NCBI GenBank assembly: GCA_017510605.1
Contig: JAFWMQ010000008.1
Coordinates: 146,234 to 210,233 of the forward strand
Direction of reading: 5' to 3'
Length of the DNA stretch: 64,000 nt
From: Clostridiales bacterium
GTDB taxonomy: Bacteria > Bacillota > Clostridia > Saccharofermentanales > Saccharofermentanaceae
Below are positions 11,013-19,897 of the stretch, piece by piece; positions within the stretch are counted from its first letter, which is position 1, and the number at the start of each line of letters is the position of its first letter. Below the pieces are notes generated by a model. That model did not search any database. It worked only from the letters and a program-made list of their open reading frames with translations, and was not told the DNA's origin. The translations under genes and the position numbers were made by a program.

Positions 11013-11798
11013 ATGAGCACATATCTTAAGATAAATAATCTGCACAAAACGTTTTATCCGCACGGCCAGCCGCTGAAAGTATTGGAAGGCATCGATCTTG
11101 AGATCGAAAAAGGCGAGATCTTTGGAATCATCGGTTTCTCCGGTGCAGGGAAATCCACATTGGCCAGATGCATAAACGGTCTGGAAAAACCTGACAGCGG
11201 ATCGGTGGAACTTGGCGGAACAGATATTTTGTCGCTCTCTAATAAAGAGATACTCAATAAGCGTCATAAGATCGGAATGATCTTTCAGAATTTCAATCTT
11301 TTTGACTGTCTGTCTGTTTACAAGAACATCTCATACCCGTTGGAGATTGCCGGTGTTCCTAAAAATGAGATCAAAAAGAGAGTATTGGAAACTGCTGAAC
11401 TCGTCGGTCTGACCGATAAACTGAAAGCTCATCCCGGTGCGCTTTCCGGAGGGCAGAAACAAAGAGTCGGAATTGCAAGGGCAATTGTCACTAATCCGGA
11501 TTTCATTATTTCGGATGAAGCGACATCTGCATTGGATCCGCAGACCACGATACAGATCTTGGACCTTCTGAAAGAAATCAACCAAAAGCAGGGGATAACG
11601 ATCTTAATGATAACCCATGAACTGGATGCCATAAGGTATTCATGCAAGCGGATGGCTGTCCTTGAAGAAGGCAGGATTACGGAGAGCGGTTCGGTAAGAG
11701 ACATTTTCGAGAACCCGCACAGTAAGACCGGAGAACTGTTCGCAAGAGTATTTATGCTCATGCAGAATGTCGATCTTACCCAGGGTGGCGGTATCTGA
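11013..11798 (+). CDS. metN: MetN-type ABC transporter ATPase lacking the NIL domain
   Basis: 261 aa. It has Walker A GFSGAGKST, Q-loop FQNFNLF, signature LSGGQKQR, Walker B FIISDEATSALD and H-loop THELDA. It starts 2 nt after the NifX-NifB gene, so it belongs to the nitrogenase-like operon. The protein stops about 80 residues short of canonical MetN (about 340 aa) and lacks the C-terminal NIL/ACT-like methionine-sensing domain. The second MetN in this window (27218) has it. Import by this copy should therefore escape trans-inhibition by intracellular methionine, or the substrate is not methionine but another thioether. Confidence 0.9.
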   Translation: MSTYLKINNLHKTFYPHGQPLKVLEGIDLEIEKGEIFGIIGFSGAGKSTLARCINGLEKPDSGSVELGGTDILSLSNKEILNKRHKIGMIFQNFNLFDCLSVYKNISYPLEIAGVPKNEIKKRVLETAELVGLTDKLKAHPGALSGGQKQRVGIARAIVTNPDFIISDEATSALDPQTTIQILDLLKEINQKQGITILMITHELDAIRYSCKRMAVLEEGRITESGSVRDIFENPHSKTGELFARVFMLMQNVDLTQGGGI

Positions 11799-11807
11799 GG
11801 AGGAAAA

Positions 11808-12518
11808 ATGAGTTTATTAGATTCATCTTTATGGGATGTTATTATCGCCTCCTTCTCACCTGAGATCTGGAAAGATCTTTGGAAGCCGATCGGAGAGACA
11901 TTATATATGACTTCTATCTCGTCCCTGATAATGCTCGCGTTAGGTCTTCTCTTAGGAATCTTCCTTACGGTAACGAATCCTGACGGCCTGATCCCGCTCA
12001 AGATATCCTACTCTGTATCCGGATGGCTCATTAACTGCCTGAGATCATTACCCCAGATGATCATGATCATCCTTATGATACCTGTGGCACGTCTGATATT
12101 CGGCAAAGCGTATGGTACAAATGCTTGTATTATCGCCATAGCAGCCAGCTGCATACCGATGTACGCCAGGATCGTTGAGAGCAGTCTGCTTGAGATCGAC
12201 AAAGGAAAGATCGAGGCTGCAAAAGCCATGGGAAGCTCAAATCTCAGCATCGTTACCAGGATCCTTCTTCCCGAGACATTGCCGTCTCTTATAAGAGGAT
12301 TTACCGTATCGGTGATCACGGTCCTGTCCATGACAGCTCTCGCGGGAATGTTCGGAGCAGGCGGTATCGGAGACATAGCTGTCAGATACGGATACCAGAG
12401 ATTCCAGCACGACAAACTCTTCGCCTGTGTATATATCCTGATAATCCTGGTCCAGATAATCCAGGGATTAGGAAACCTTATATCAAAACAAATACTTAAA
12501 ACAAGAAATCTTATCTAA
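11808..12518 (+). CDS. metI: MetI-type ABC transporter permease
   Basis: 236 aa with about five membrane segments and the EAA-type ATPase-coupling loop (EAAKAMGSSNLSIVTRILLP). It starts 9 nt after metN with AGGAGG before the ATG. Together with the flanking ATPase and lipoprotein it makes a complete methionine-uptake (MUT) family importer. Methionine family membership is clear from sequence; the actual ligand may be another sulfur compound, given the operon. Confidence 0.9.
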   Translation: MSLLDSSLWDVIIASFSPEIWKDLWKPIGETLYMTSISSLIMLALGLLLGIFLTVTNPDGLIPLKISYSVSGWLINCLRSLPQMIMIILMIPVARLIFGKAYGTNACIIAIAASCIPMYARIVESSLLEIDKGKIEAAKAMGSSNLSIVTRILLPETLPSLIRGFTVSVITVLSMTALAGMFGAGGIGDIAVRYGYQRFQHDKLFACVYILIILVQIIQGLGNLISKQILKTRNLI

Positions 12519-12540
12519 AAATCTAAAGGAGATAATCATT

Positions 12541-13449
12541 ATGAAGAAGAACATTACAACAAAACTTTTATCAATAGCAACGATAGGTGCATTAGCGTTT
12601 AGCTTTGCAGGATGCTCAGCAAAAGGAACAGCTACGGTTGTTAATGCTGATGAGATTGCGACTTCTGCTTCTCAAGAACAACAGACTTCCGGTGAAGCCT
12701 CTGAAGAAGCCGCTCCTGAGAAAATTGTCCTTAAAGGCATCGTTGATCTCGTCCCGCACTCTGAGATCATCGAGCATGTAAGACCCCAGCTCGAAGAACA
12801 GGGCATTTACATCGAACTCGTTGCTACATCAGCTGACTCAACTACAAACGAGAGACTTAATTCCGGAGAAATCGATTTTAACTACTTCCAGCATTTACCA
12901 TATCTTGAGAGCGAAGTGGAAACCAACGGATATAAGCTTGTAAGTGCCGGCGGAATACACATCGAACCTATCACGGCATATTCGGACAAATACTCATCTG
13001 TTGACCAGATTCCCGATAACGCCGTAGTTGCCATTCCTAACGATGGTACGAACGAATACAGGGCATTGAGGATCCTTGAACTCAACGGCTTCATCAAGCT
13101 CGATGATGCTGCAAGAGATTCACTCTCTGCTTCAGTCGGTGACATCACTTCATATGTTAAGCCTATAGAGATCGTTGAGATCGATTCCGCTCAGATCATT
13201 CCTACAAAGGCTGACTATGATTTCTTCATCACAAACACAAACAAGGCTCTTGAAGCAGGTATCACATCAAACAAGCTTTTTAGCGAAGGTGAGGACAGCC
13301 CTTACGCAAACATCATTGCAGTCAGAGAAGAAGATGCCAATAATCCTGCAGTTAAGGCACTTGTTGATGCTCTTCTTTCCGAAGAGACTCAGAAGTGGAT
13401 TCAGGACAACTACAACGGTGCAGTTATTCCCGTTGTAAAGGTCGGCTGA
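12541..13449 (+). CDS. metQ: MetQ/NlpA-family substrate-binding lipoprotein
   Basis: 302 aa. Signal peptide with lipobox SFAGC (lipidated C25), an acidic Ser/Glu-rich linker to about residue 60, then the NlpA fold (LVPHSEIIEHVRPQLEEQGI, then FNYFQHLPYLES). It binds methionine or related D/L-amino acids or thioethers outside the membrane and delivers them to MetNI. AAAGGAG precedes the ATG. It differs from the second MetQ at 31849 in length and ligand-loop sequence, so the two may bind different ligands. Confidence 0.9.
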   Translation: MKKNITTKLLSIATIGALAFSFAGCSAKGTATVVNADEIATSASQEQQTSGEASEEAAPEKIVLKGIVDLVPHSEIIEHVRPQLEEQGIYIELVATSADSTTNERLNSGEIDFNYFQHLPYLESEVETNGYKLVSAGGIHIEPITAYSDKYSSVDQIPDNAVVAIPNDGTNEYRALRILELNGFIKLDDAARDSLSASVGDITSYVKPIEIVEIDSAQIIPTKADYDFFITNTNKALEAGITSNKLFSEGEDSPYANIIAVREEDANNPAVKALVDALLSEETQKWIQDNYNGAVIPVVKVG

Positions 13450-13463
13450 TACCATAGGGGGCC

Positions 13464-14219
13464 ATGGACAAGGTAAAGACAAAATACGGTAGTTTCACCT
13501 GTTGCAGCGATGCTTCTGATCTTCGTAAGAAGTATCGCTGCCCGGTGGAATACCACCTGAATGGAGAAGTGAAGAGCATATACCTTCAAGATGAAGAAGA
13601 AGTGTCACTTCCGGAAGGAAGATTTCAGGCAGAACTCCTGACGTTCTATGAAGACGGAAGCATTAAAAGACTCTTCCCCCGTTACGGACAGTTGAGCAGC
13701 TACTGGAGTGTTGAAGATGAAATAGAGGAAGCTCCTGAATATGTCTTTACGGTCAATGGTCAAGATCTCAAGATCCGCCCGCAGTGCTTATATTTTTATC
13801 CTTCAGGTAAGATCAGAAGCGTAACAATATGGCCTACAGACTCTGTTACCGTTAATACTCCTAAAGGACCGGTTACAAGTAAGCTCGGGTTCGAGATCTA
13901 CGAAAACAGAGCCATAAGAAGTATCGAGCCTTCATTTGGTACGGTCTTCGATACAGAATATGGTAAAGCCAAACCGTTCATGATCAGAAAGCATATGCTT
14001 CATGCTGAAGATGCTTCCACAAGATTTGACAACACAGGAAATCTCACAAGTTTTGCTACACTCCACACGAAGGTGGAAGTTAATGGAAGGATCTATAAAG
14101 CCGGTGACTACAGATCACCACTGATCATATATCTTGGTGAGAATTCAGTAGGTATCAGCGGAGCAAATGACATGAACATTTGGTTTGATACAACGCATGA
14201 CGAAGTCAGATTTTGCTAG
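13464..14219 (+). CDS. Unknown protein with MORN-like repeats, last gene of the nitrogenase-like operon
   Basis: 251 aa, not assigned. At least four short repeats of the form aromatic-x-x-G-x-I/V-x-S/R are visible: YHLNGEVKSI, TFYEDGSIKRLFP, LYFYPSGKIRSVTIWP and FEIYENRAIRSIEPS. They resemble MORN-variant repeats that build a beta-strand surface. No signal peptide or membrane segment. Two adjacent cysteines (FTCCSD) lie near the N-terminus. It starts 14 nt after metQ and is followed by a hairpin, so it is the last gene of the operon. Its co-transcription suggests a role in the same process, perhaps as an assembly or interaction factor; this is inference only. Confidence 0.75.
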   Translation: MDKVKTKYGSFTCCSDASDLRKKYRCPVEYHLNGEVKSIYLQDEEEVSLPEGRFQAELLTFYEDGSIKRLFPRYGQLSSYWSVEDEIEEAPEYVFTVNGQDLKIRPQCLYFYPSGKIRSVTIWPTDSVTVNTPKGPVTSKLGFEIYENRAIRSIEPSFGTVFDTEYGKAKPFMIRKHMLHAEDASTRFDNTGNLTSFATLHTKVEVNGRIYKAGDYRSPLIIYLGENSVGISGANDMNIWFDTTHDEVRFC

Positions 14220-14244
14220 ATTTCGTATGTTTCTTCTTTTGCGG

Positions 14245-14280
14245 GAGGGTCTGTCTCAATTGAGCGGACCCTCTTGCTTC
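14245..14280 (+). terminator. Terminator-like hairpin closing the nitrogenase-like operon
   Basis: GAGGGTC (14245-14251) pairs with GACCCTC (14267-14273). The downstream T-tract is weak (TTGCTTC). Confidence 0.55.
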
Positions 14281-14305
14281 ACAATATAACCGGAGGTCAG
14301 ATACT

Positions 14306-14863
14306 ATGATTACCATACGCGATGCCACTGAAAATGATGCTGAGGACCTGCTTAATATCTATGCCTATTATGTTGAATCTACCGCGATATCTTTCGAGAT
14401 AACCAAGCCTTCCCTTAATGAATTCGAAAAAAGGTTCAGAGAGATCAAGGATCATTATCCTTATCTTGTTATCGAAGATGACGGCATTATAAAAGGCTAT
14501 TCTTACGCGCATCTTTTTGTCGGCAGGGAGGCTTATTCATATTCTGCTGAGACAACTATCTATCTTGCTCCGGATTCCGGTGGATTGGGCTATGGAAAAA
14601 GATTATATGAAGAACTCGAAAACAGACTTAAACAGATGGGAATAACCAACCTTTATGCTTGTATAGGCGTTACGGATAAAGAAGATGAATACCTGACAAA
14701 TAACAGCCGTGATTTTCACAACCATATCGGATATAAGACAGTCGGTATGTTTAAAAAATGCGGAAGAAAATTCGGCAGGTGGTATGACATGATCTGGATG
14801 GAAAAGTGCATCGGTGATCATGTGGACAATCCCGTTCCGGTTAAATGGCGCAGTGATACTTGA
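14306..14863 (+). CDS. GNAT N-acetyltransferase, phosphinothricin acetyltransferase-like
   Basis: 185 aa. GNAT fold with the acetyl-CoA loop SGGLGYGKRLYEELENRL and the typical start IRDATENDAEDLLNIYAYYV and TTIYLAP of the Pat/MddA subfamily. These enzymes N-acetylate methionine sulfoximine, phosphinothricin, or amino acid-like compounds. The C-terminal segment (GRKFGRWYDMIWMEK) is also typical. It has its own ribosome site (CCGGAGG) after the operon terminator. Acetylation of a sulfur amino acid analogue would fit the region, but detoxification is equally possible. Confidence 0.82.
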   Translation: MITIRDATENDAEDLLNIYAYYVESTAISFEITKPSLNEFEKRFREIKDHYPYLVIEDDGIIKGYSYAHLFVGREAYSYSAETTIYLAPDSGGLGYGKRLYEELENRLKQMGITNLYACIGVTDKEDEYLTNNSRDFHNHIGYKTVGMFKKCGRKFGRWYDMIWMEKCIGDHVDNPVPVKWRSDT

Positions 14864-14952
14864 CATGGCTGTCTTACTTATATATAAACATATTCGAACA
14901 ATGGGTTTGTTGCGTGCGTGATTATATATGTTAATAATCAGGAGAATAATAT

Positions 14953-15549
14953 ATGATTACAAGAAATGAAGCATATGAATTGCTTAAGAAATATAACAAG
15001 GATCCGTTCCATATCCAGCATGCTCTTACAGTCGAACTGGTTATGCAATGGTATGCAAAAGAACTGGGTTATGCTGACGAATCTGAATACTGGGGAATAG
15101 TCGGTCTTCTTCATGATATAGATTTTGAGATCTATCCTGAGGAGCACTGTTTGAAAGCCCCTGAGCTCTTAAAGGAAGGCGGAGTAAGTGATGACATAAT
15201 TCACGCCGTATGCTCGCATGGATACAACATTACGGTTGGTTGTGGTGTTACTATAGATGTTGAACCTGTTCATGAGATGGAGAAGGTTTTATTTGCTGCA
15301 GATGAACTTACCGGACTTATCGGTGCTGCTGCGCTCATGAGGCCTTCGAAAAGCACGAAAGACATGGAACTTAAATCCTTGAAGAAAAAATACAAGAGCA
15401 AAGGTTTTGCCGCAGGATGTTCCAGAGAAGTAATAGAACGTGGTGCCGTTCAGTTGAGTTGGGAACTCGATAAACTGCTTACCCTGACTTTAAAGGCCAT
15501 GGCAGAAACAGAAGATGAATTGAATAAGAGATTAGCAGACGTCTTATGA
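14953..15549 (+). CDS. HD-domain phosphohydrolase
   Basis: 198 aa. Metal-binding histidines and aspartates of the HD superfamily are visible: H at QHALTVE, the HD pair in GLLHDIDFE, H in CSHGY, and D in FAADELTG. Such proteins hydrolyse nucleotide or other phosphate esters; the substrate is unknown. AAGGAG-like sequence (CAGGAGA) precedes the ATG. The end overlaps the next small gene by 4 bp (ATGA-type), so the HD protein and the two Cys-rich miniproteins form one operon with the glycosylase. Confidence 0.8.
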   Translation: MITRNEAYELLKKYNKDPFHIQHALTVELVMQWYAKELGYADESEYWGIVGLLHDIDFEIYPEEHCLKAPELLKEGGVSDDIIHAVCSHGYNITVGCGVTIDVEPVHEMEKVLFAADELTGLIGAAALMRPSKSTKDMELKSLKKKYKSKGFAAGCSREVIERGAVQLSWELDKLLTLTLKAMAETEDELNKRLADVL

Positions 15550-15767
15550 AATCTATTTTAATCAAAGATACAACACGCGAAGAGCGCGAAGCCATTGTAA
15601 GGGCATCTCTCGATTGCGGTGGCGGTTGTGAGAACTGTTCTTCCTGCTGGCTCGGAGGCGGATCTCCATGGGATATTTATCAGGACTATATTGACGGTAA
15701 ACGCGAGATCAAAGAGATCAACATGGGATATATGGAAGAATACCGCCAGAACAGACAGATTACTTGA
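15546..15767 (+). CDS. Cys-rich miniprotein 1 (CX3CX2CX2C)
   Basis: 73 aa, function unknown. It has four cysteines in CGGGCENCSSC (CX3CX2CX2C), preceded by TTREEREAIV and followed by GSPWDIYQDYIDGKREIKEI. It overlaps the HD gene by 4 bp upstream and the next small gene by 4 bp downstream. The same cysteine spacing and flanking pattern occur in the neighbour, so they are tandem paralogues. Four closely spaced cysteines suggest a metal site (Zn or Fe-S) or a redox switch. Confidence 0.75.
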   Translation: MKSILIKDTTREEREAIVRASLDCGGGCENCSSCWLGGGSPWDIYQDYIDGKREIKEINMGYMEEYRQNRQIT

Positions 15768-15982
15768 GGATCCGGATATTGAATACTGCACCTGATATTT
15801 GTGATTCAACGATAGAAGAACGCCGGGAATACGTAAAAAACAGATTTCCTTGTATTTCCGATTGTGATATGTGCGGCCTTTGCAAGATATTTCATGGAAA
15901 AGATCCTGAAACAGCGTATGATGATTATATTCTTGGAATACGTTCTTTTATTGAAGTATCCGGTGATTATAAGGGAAGGTAA
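15764..15982 (+). CDS. Cys-rich miniprotein 2 (CX3CX2CX2C), paralogue of the previous gene
   Basis: 72 aa, TTG start overlapping the preceding gene by 4 bp. The motif CISDCDMCGLC has the same CX3CX2CX2C spacing, with STIEERREYV before it and DPETAYDDYILGIRSFIEV after it, aligning along the whole length with miniprotein 1. Function unknown. The stop overlaps the start of the YcaQ-like gene by 1 bp, which argues that it is translated as part of the operon. Confidence 0.7.
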   Translation: MRIRILNTAPDICDSTIEERREYVKNRFPCISDCDMCGLCKIFHGKDPETAYDDYILGIRSFIEVSGDYKGR

Positions 15983-17190
15983 TGAAGACGATTACCAGGC
16001 AGCAGGCCAGACAATTTGTTTTAGTTAAACAGGGATTGATAGGAGCATACCGCTTTGTTGGAAAAAGCGGAGCTTACGATTATGTCCGTCAGGCAGGTTG
16101 TATCCAGTACGATCCGGTTGATGTCTGCGGAAAGAATGCAGAACTCACTTTGCAGTCAAGGGTAAAAGACTTTAAGAAGACGATGCTTCACGATCTGCTT
16201 TATAAAGACCGACTCCTTGTTGATTATGCCGATAAAGAGCTGTCTATCTTGCCTGTTGAAGACTGGCCGTATTTTGAATCTTATAGGAAGAGAAGCATTA
16301 AGTCAGGAAAAACTTTTAAAGGACTTAGGAAACTTGAAAAAGAGGCGATTTCTTACATCGATGAACATGGTCCGGTATGCAGTGATACGCTTCCTATCGA
16401 AGGTGAGATCTTTTGGCATTCTTCGATGCATTGGAGCGGTAGCTGGGATAAGAAATCTCCGGCTGCAAGATCTGTTCTGGAACAGTTATACACGGATGGG
16501 GAGTTGATTATTCATCATAAAAAGGGCAGTAGGAAATACTATGACATTGCCCGCAAATATATTCCGAAGGAAATATTGGAAGCGGAAAACCCCTGTAATG
16601 ATGAAGACAGTTTTGCTGCCTGGCGTCTGCTCAGAAGAATTGGTGCAGTTGGTCTCCTATGGGATAAAAACAGCACAGCGCTTCTTGGTATATACATTAA
16701 TGCAGAAACAAGGAAAAAGCTGTTATCCGTTTTGACCGATGAAAGGAAGATATGTCCTGTGATGGTAGAAGGTATCAGGCAGCCGTTCTATTACCGTTCT
16801 GAAGACTTAGAACTTATGAATGCGATTGTGAAAGAAACAGCAGATCTTAAGCCAAGAATGTCGTTTATTGCACCACTGGATCCGTTGATGTGGGATAAGT
16901 CTTTGATACAGGCATTATGGGATTATCAGTATACTTGGGAGATCTATACTCCTGCTACAAAACGGAAGTATGCATATTATACTTTACCTGTTCTTTACGG
17001 AGAACATTTTATCGGGCGGATATATGTTGTTCCGGATAAGGACAGAGCCGTTCTTCAGGTAAAAGGCCTTTGGTGGGAACCGGGTGTCAGACAGTCAAAA
17101 AAGCGGATGGCTGCATTGGAGAAGGCTCTTAATTCTTTCGGTAAATTTAACGATTGCAAAGGTTTTGAAATAAGTAATGATCTGCATTAA
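15982..17190 (+). CDS. YcaQ/AlkZ-family winged-helix DNA glycosylase
   Basis: 402 aa, the HTH_42 family. The N-terminal segment QQARQFVLVKQGLIGAYRF and the catalytic motif Q42-Y43-D44 (GCIQYDPVDV) match the Q-x-D motif of the YcaQ (AlkX) subfamily, which unhooks interstrand DNA crosslinks and removes alkylated bases; AlkZ proper has Q-x-Q. Further marks are the substrate-side aromatic segments LLVDYADKELSILPVEDWPYF and the C-terminal FIAPLDPLMWDKS. It is the last gene of the HD/miniprotein operon and converges with gshA, overlapping it by 4 bp. Confidence 0.85.
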   Translation: MKTITRQQARQFVLVKQGLIGAYRFVGKSGAYDYVRQAGCIQYDPVDVCGKNAELTLQSRVKDFKKTMLHDLLYKDRLLVDYADKELSILPVEDWPYFESYRKRSIKSGKTFKGLRKLEKEAISYIDEHGPVCSDTLPIEGEIFWHSSMHWSGSWDKKSPAARSVLEQLYTDGELIIHHKKGSRKYYDIARKYIPKEILEAENPCNDEDSFAAWRLLRRIGAVGLLWDKNSTALLGIYINAETRKKLLSVLTDERKICPVMVEGIRQPFYYRSEDLELMNAIVKETADLKPRMSFIAPLDPLMWDKSLIQALWDYQYTWEIYTPATKRKYAYYTLPVLYGEHFIGRIYVVPDKDRAVLQVKGLWWEPGVRQSKKRMAALEKALNSFGKFNDCKGFEISNDLH

Positions 17191-18476
17191 ATTGCGGCCT
17201 TAACAGTTTTAAGACCATTACCCAGGAAATCGTCTCCGTATTCTTCCAAAACGAGTTCAGCATAACGCTTTCCGGTACCGTTGACCTTGCTTCTCTGATA
17301 ACTGATCACATCAGTTATATCCTCTGATTCAGGAACAGCAAAGTGCTGATTTAATTCTTTATAGAATTCTTCTATCTTGCTTAATAATTCCAGTGAGGCT
17401 TCCCTCAACGTGATAAATCTTCCGTCGCTTAACATGATGCGGTTAGTATCAAGATCAAAATGTGCAGCATTCTTAAAGTTAATGGCACTCTTGATCTGTT
17501 GGTCCTCGCCTAAAGATTCGGCAGGACTTGATGCTTCGTAAAGCGCAAGTATACGGATAAACTTAAGATCGCGCACATCAAGACCGCCATATGAATATGG
17601 ATTAATATCCACATTGCGGAGTTCAATGTGATTGATTCCGATTTCCTCCAAAGTTTCAAGCGAATTATGACCTCTGGGCTTGATCCTTACCGGATAATAG
17701 AGCTCAGTCTGGGACGTGATCAGACCTTCATTTATATACTTTCTTATGCTGTCTGAATAAGCTTTTGTGTCAGAGTAATCAAGTACCGGAACAAAGAGAT
17801 TCCAGTATCCCAATTCACTGCAGCGCACAGAAGCCATTCCGAGAAAATCGGTCTTTCCTTTAACTCCCTGTTCAAGAAAAGAACCGTCTAATACCGGTGA
17901 AGCGGATAAAAGCACATTAAGGATCCACCCGTCGGAAACAAGATTTGAAGCAAGATCAAGATAGAGCCTGTCTTTATAATCTCTTAAAGATAACGCAGAA
18001 CCTGATGCTTTGTAGTCTGCTTCAATAAGTTCTTCTCCGAATGAAAAGTTAACATGTATCCCGCTGAAAGTCATCTTATACTTGCCATACATCTTGGCAA
18101 GATAATCTCTGTATATTGTCTTGTCATACAAAGGTCCGGTGAAAGTTGCAACTGGAATATCATCTTCATCTTTTATGTATGGCGGATTAGAGAAATGCCA
18201 TACATATTCTTTTTTCGGAAGATTATACAAAGTCTCACGTACTCTGCGTTCATGATACTCGAGCTCTGTTATTGCTGCTTCTTCGTTTTTTGATACTCCC
18301 GTATTGATCTCGAGCTGATTCTCGCAAAAGTCTCTTACGATATATTTATCAACAGGAAACGGGTGGGGAGTATGTGCGAAAGAACCGTCTCCCGTAACCC
18401 GGAGCGATTCTTTTTCTATACCGAATTCATAATCGGAATATTTTGCGGCTACTGTCGTATTTTTATAATGCAACAT
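17187..18476 (-). CDS. gshA: Glutamate-cysteine ligase (GshA-type)
   Basis: 429 aa. It starts with the gamma-glutamylcysteine synthetase motif FGIEKESLRV and shows TPHPFPVDKYI, then DFCENQLEINTGV (ATP/Mg and glutamate site), FSGIHVNFSFG and HIELRNVDINPYS. It joins glutamate and cysteine with ATP to make gamma-Glu-Cys, the first step to glutathione or a stable thiol reserve. It lacks the ATP-grasp part of bifunctional GshF. It is the third gene of a minus-strand operon with a second ligase (24 bp upstream) and a class II amidohydrolase. No glutathione synthetase is present nearby, so gamma-Glu-Cys itself may be the product. Confidence 0.85.
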   Translation of the reverse strand: MLHYKNTTVAAKYSDYEFGIEKESLRVTGDGSFAHTPHPFPVDKYIVRDFCENQLEINTGVSKNEEAAITELEYHERRVRETLYNLPKKEYVWHFSNPPYIKDEDDIPVATFTGPLYDKTIYRDYLAKMYGKYKMTFSGIHVNFSFGEELIEADYKASGSALSLRDYKDRLYLDLASNLVSDGWILNVLLSASPVLDGSFLEQGVKGKTDFLGMASVRCSELGYWNLFVPVLDYSDTKAYSDSIRKYINEGLITSQTELYYPVRIKPRGHNSLETLEEIGINHIELRNVDINPYSYGGLDVRDLKFIRILALYEASSPAESLGEDQQIKSAINFKNAAHFDLDTNRIMLSDGRFITLREASLELLSKIEEFYKELNQHFAVPESEDITDVISYQRSKVNGTGKRYAELVLEEYGDDFLGNGLKTVKAAI

Positions 18477-18500
18477 ATGGCTACTCCTGTAATTCCGGGA

Positions 18501-19880
18501 TCAGATCTGAGCGTATGAAGTTATGATATCCGTGAGAGTTTTTCCTTCGGTAAGAAGTCGTAATTTATCCTTGCCGGCTGATGATAATCTGTTGGCACGA
18601 TCGTAAACAGGAGCAAGAAGTGATTCTTCGCCTAATCCTCTTTCCTTAAGTCCTTCTTCTGATAATTTGACGATTCTAAGAAGCAATGCTCTTAAGTCAT
18701 CGCGTTCTACAAAGGCCGGTAAATCCTTATAACTGAACAGTCTTCTAAGTTCATTAGCGTTATAACTGTGACCATAGATGACCTTGTCATTAGATAAGAT
18801 CTCATCTAATTCCGGGAGTTTAGATGCCAGACCCAGTTGGAATGCGATTCCGGCCAAAGCTTCACTTAAAGGCTGGGTACACATACTCCTGTATTCGATA
18901 GTTCCTCTTGCCGTAAGATCCAGGAACTTATATGAACGCAGAAGTTTTATGTCTTTTTCTGCATCAGGTACAAACAGTGTCTTTTGATATTCTCCAGACT
19001 TATAGAATTCACCTTCGATAAAGTTTTGTGTTGCATATTCAGCAAACGGAACCGGCCGGAAGAAGATATATCTTTTATCTCTTTCGGCACAAAAGATGCT
19101 TGTCGTTGAAATGTAATCGATAAGAGCATCGATGTTAGTAATGTCAACATCGTAAATACCGATGTTATGCGGATTAATACCATGCGTGCTGTATTCCCAG
19201 AGCATATCTCTTGCCAGGATAAGATCAGGTTCATCTTCGGGCATATCGGAATTTGCAAATAAAACTGCCTTAAGCGGTTCGAGAAGCGAGAATACCCTTA
19301 ATGTTTCCGCGAGATTCTCTTTTTTGACATCTAACTGAAGCTGGGTTGCGCTGGCAAATGTTCCGAAGCCCGGATACTTATGAAATCCTCCGATCCTTTT
19401 CCACGCATCCGCTTTGCGGAGATAACCTTCAAGCATCTTATAACGGCCGCAGTCAATGTAATCCTGTCTGCATTTTTTGTAGTAAGGCTGTATGCCGAGA
19501 CCTGTCAGAATGTGATTTTCTTTTCCAAGTTCTCTGTTAAAGAGACGGATATAATCTTTGAGCCTTTGATTGACATCTATAAGACTGTTTTCCTTACCGA
19601 ACGAGATCTCGAGATTGTTGTATGAGCAGTCAAAAGAGAACAGGTCACCGTTTTTCTCGTTTAGTGCTTCGTGGTTATATCCTCTGTTATCAAACTTAGT
19701 CTTTTTAAGACCAAGTTCTGAAACGATGCTGTTAAATGCTTTCCTGCTGACGTTGTGGGATGTCGCTTCGCCGGAAAGGTTAACGATCGGAATTTCTATT
19801 TCAACCCCGACATATGTTTCTCTGTCTGCTTCTGTCGGTTTTATATATTTGTCGTAGATTAATTCTTTTATGTCTTTCAT
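18501..19880 (-). CDS. GCS2-family gamma-glutamyl ligase (glutamate-cysteine ligase-like)
   Basis: 459 aa. The ATP/glutamate-binding motif VGVEIEIPIVNLSG lies near residue 24, followed by DCSYNNLEISFG, GLGIQPYYKK and ARGTIEYRSMCTQPL, all as in carboxylate-amine ligases of the GCS2/EgtA group. It should make a gamma-glutamyl amide of cysteine or another amine. Having two ligases of different subfamilies side by side suggests different acceptor substrates. It lies 17 bp downstream of the amidohydrolase gene, in the order amidohydrolase-GCS2-gshA. A related but broken gene is at 29498. Confidence 0.8.
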   Translation of the reverse strand: MKDIKELIYDKYIKPTEADRETYVGVEIEIPIVNLSGEATSHNVSRKAFNSIVSELGLKKTKFDNRGYNHEALNEKNGDLFSFDCSYNNLEISFGKENSLIDVNQRLKDYIRLFNRELGKENHILTGLGIQPYYKKCRQDYIDCGRYKMLEGYLRKADAWKRIGGFHKYPGFGTFASATQLQLDVKKENLAETLRVFSLLEPLKAVLFANSDMPEDEPDLILARDMLWEYSTHGINPHNIGIYDVDITNIDALIDYISTTSIFCAERDKRYIFFRPVPFAEYATQNFIEGEFYKSGEYQKTLFVPDAEKDIKLLRSYKFLDLTARGTIEYRSMCTQPLSEALAGIAFQLGLASKLPELDEILSNDKVIYGHSYNANELRRLFSYKDLPAFVERDDLRALLLRIVKLSEEGLKERGLGEESLLAPVYDRANRLSSAGKDKLRLLTEGKTLTDIITSYAQI

Positions 19881-19897
19881 ATAAGTGCCTCCTGAGT

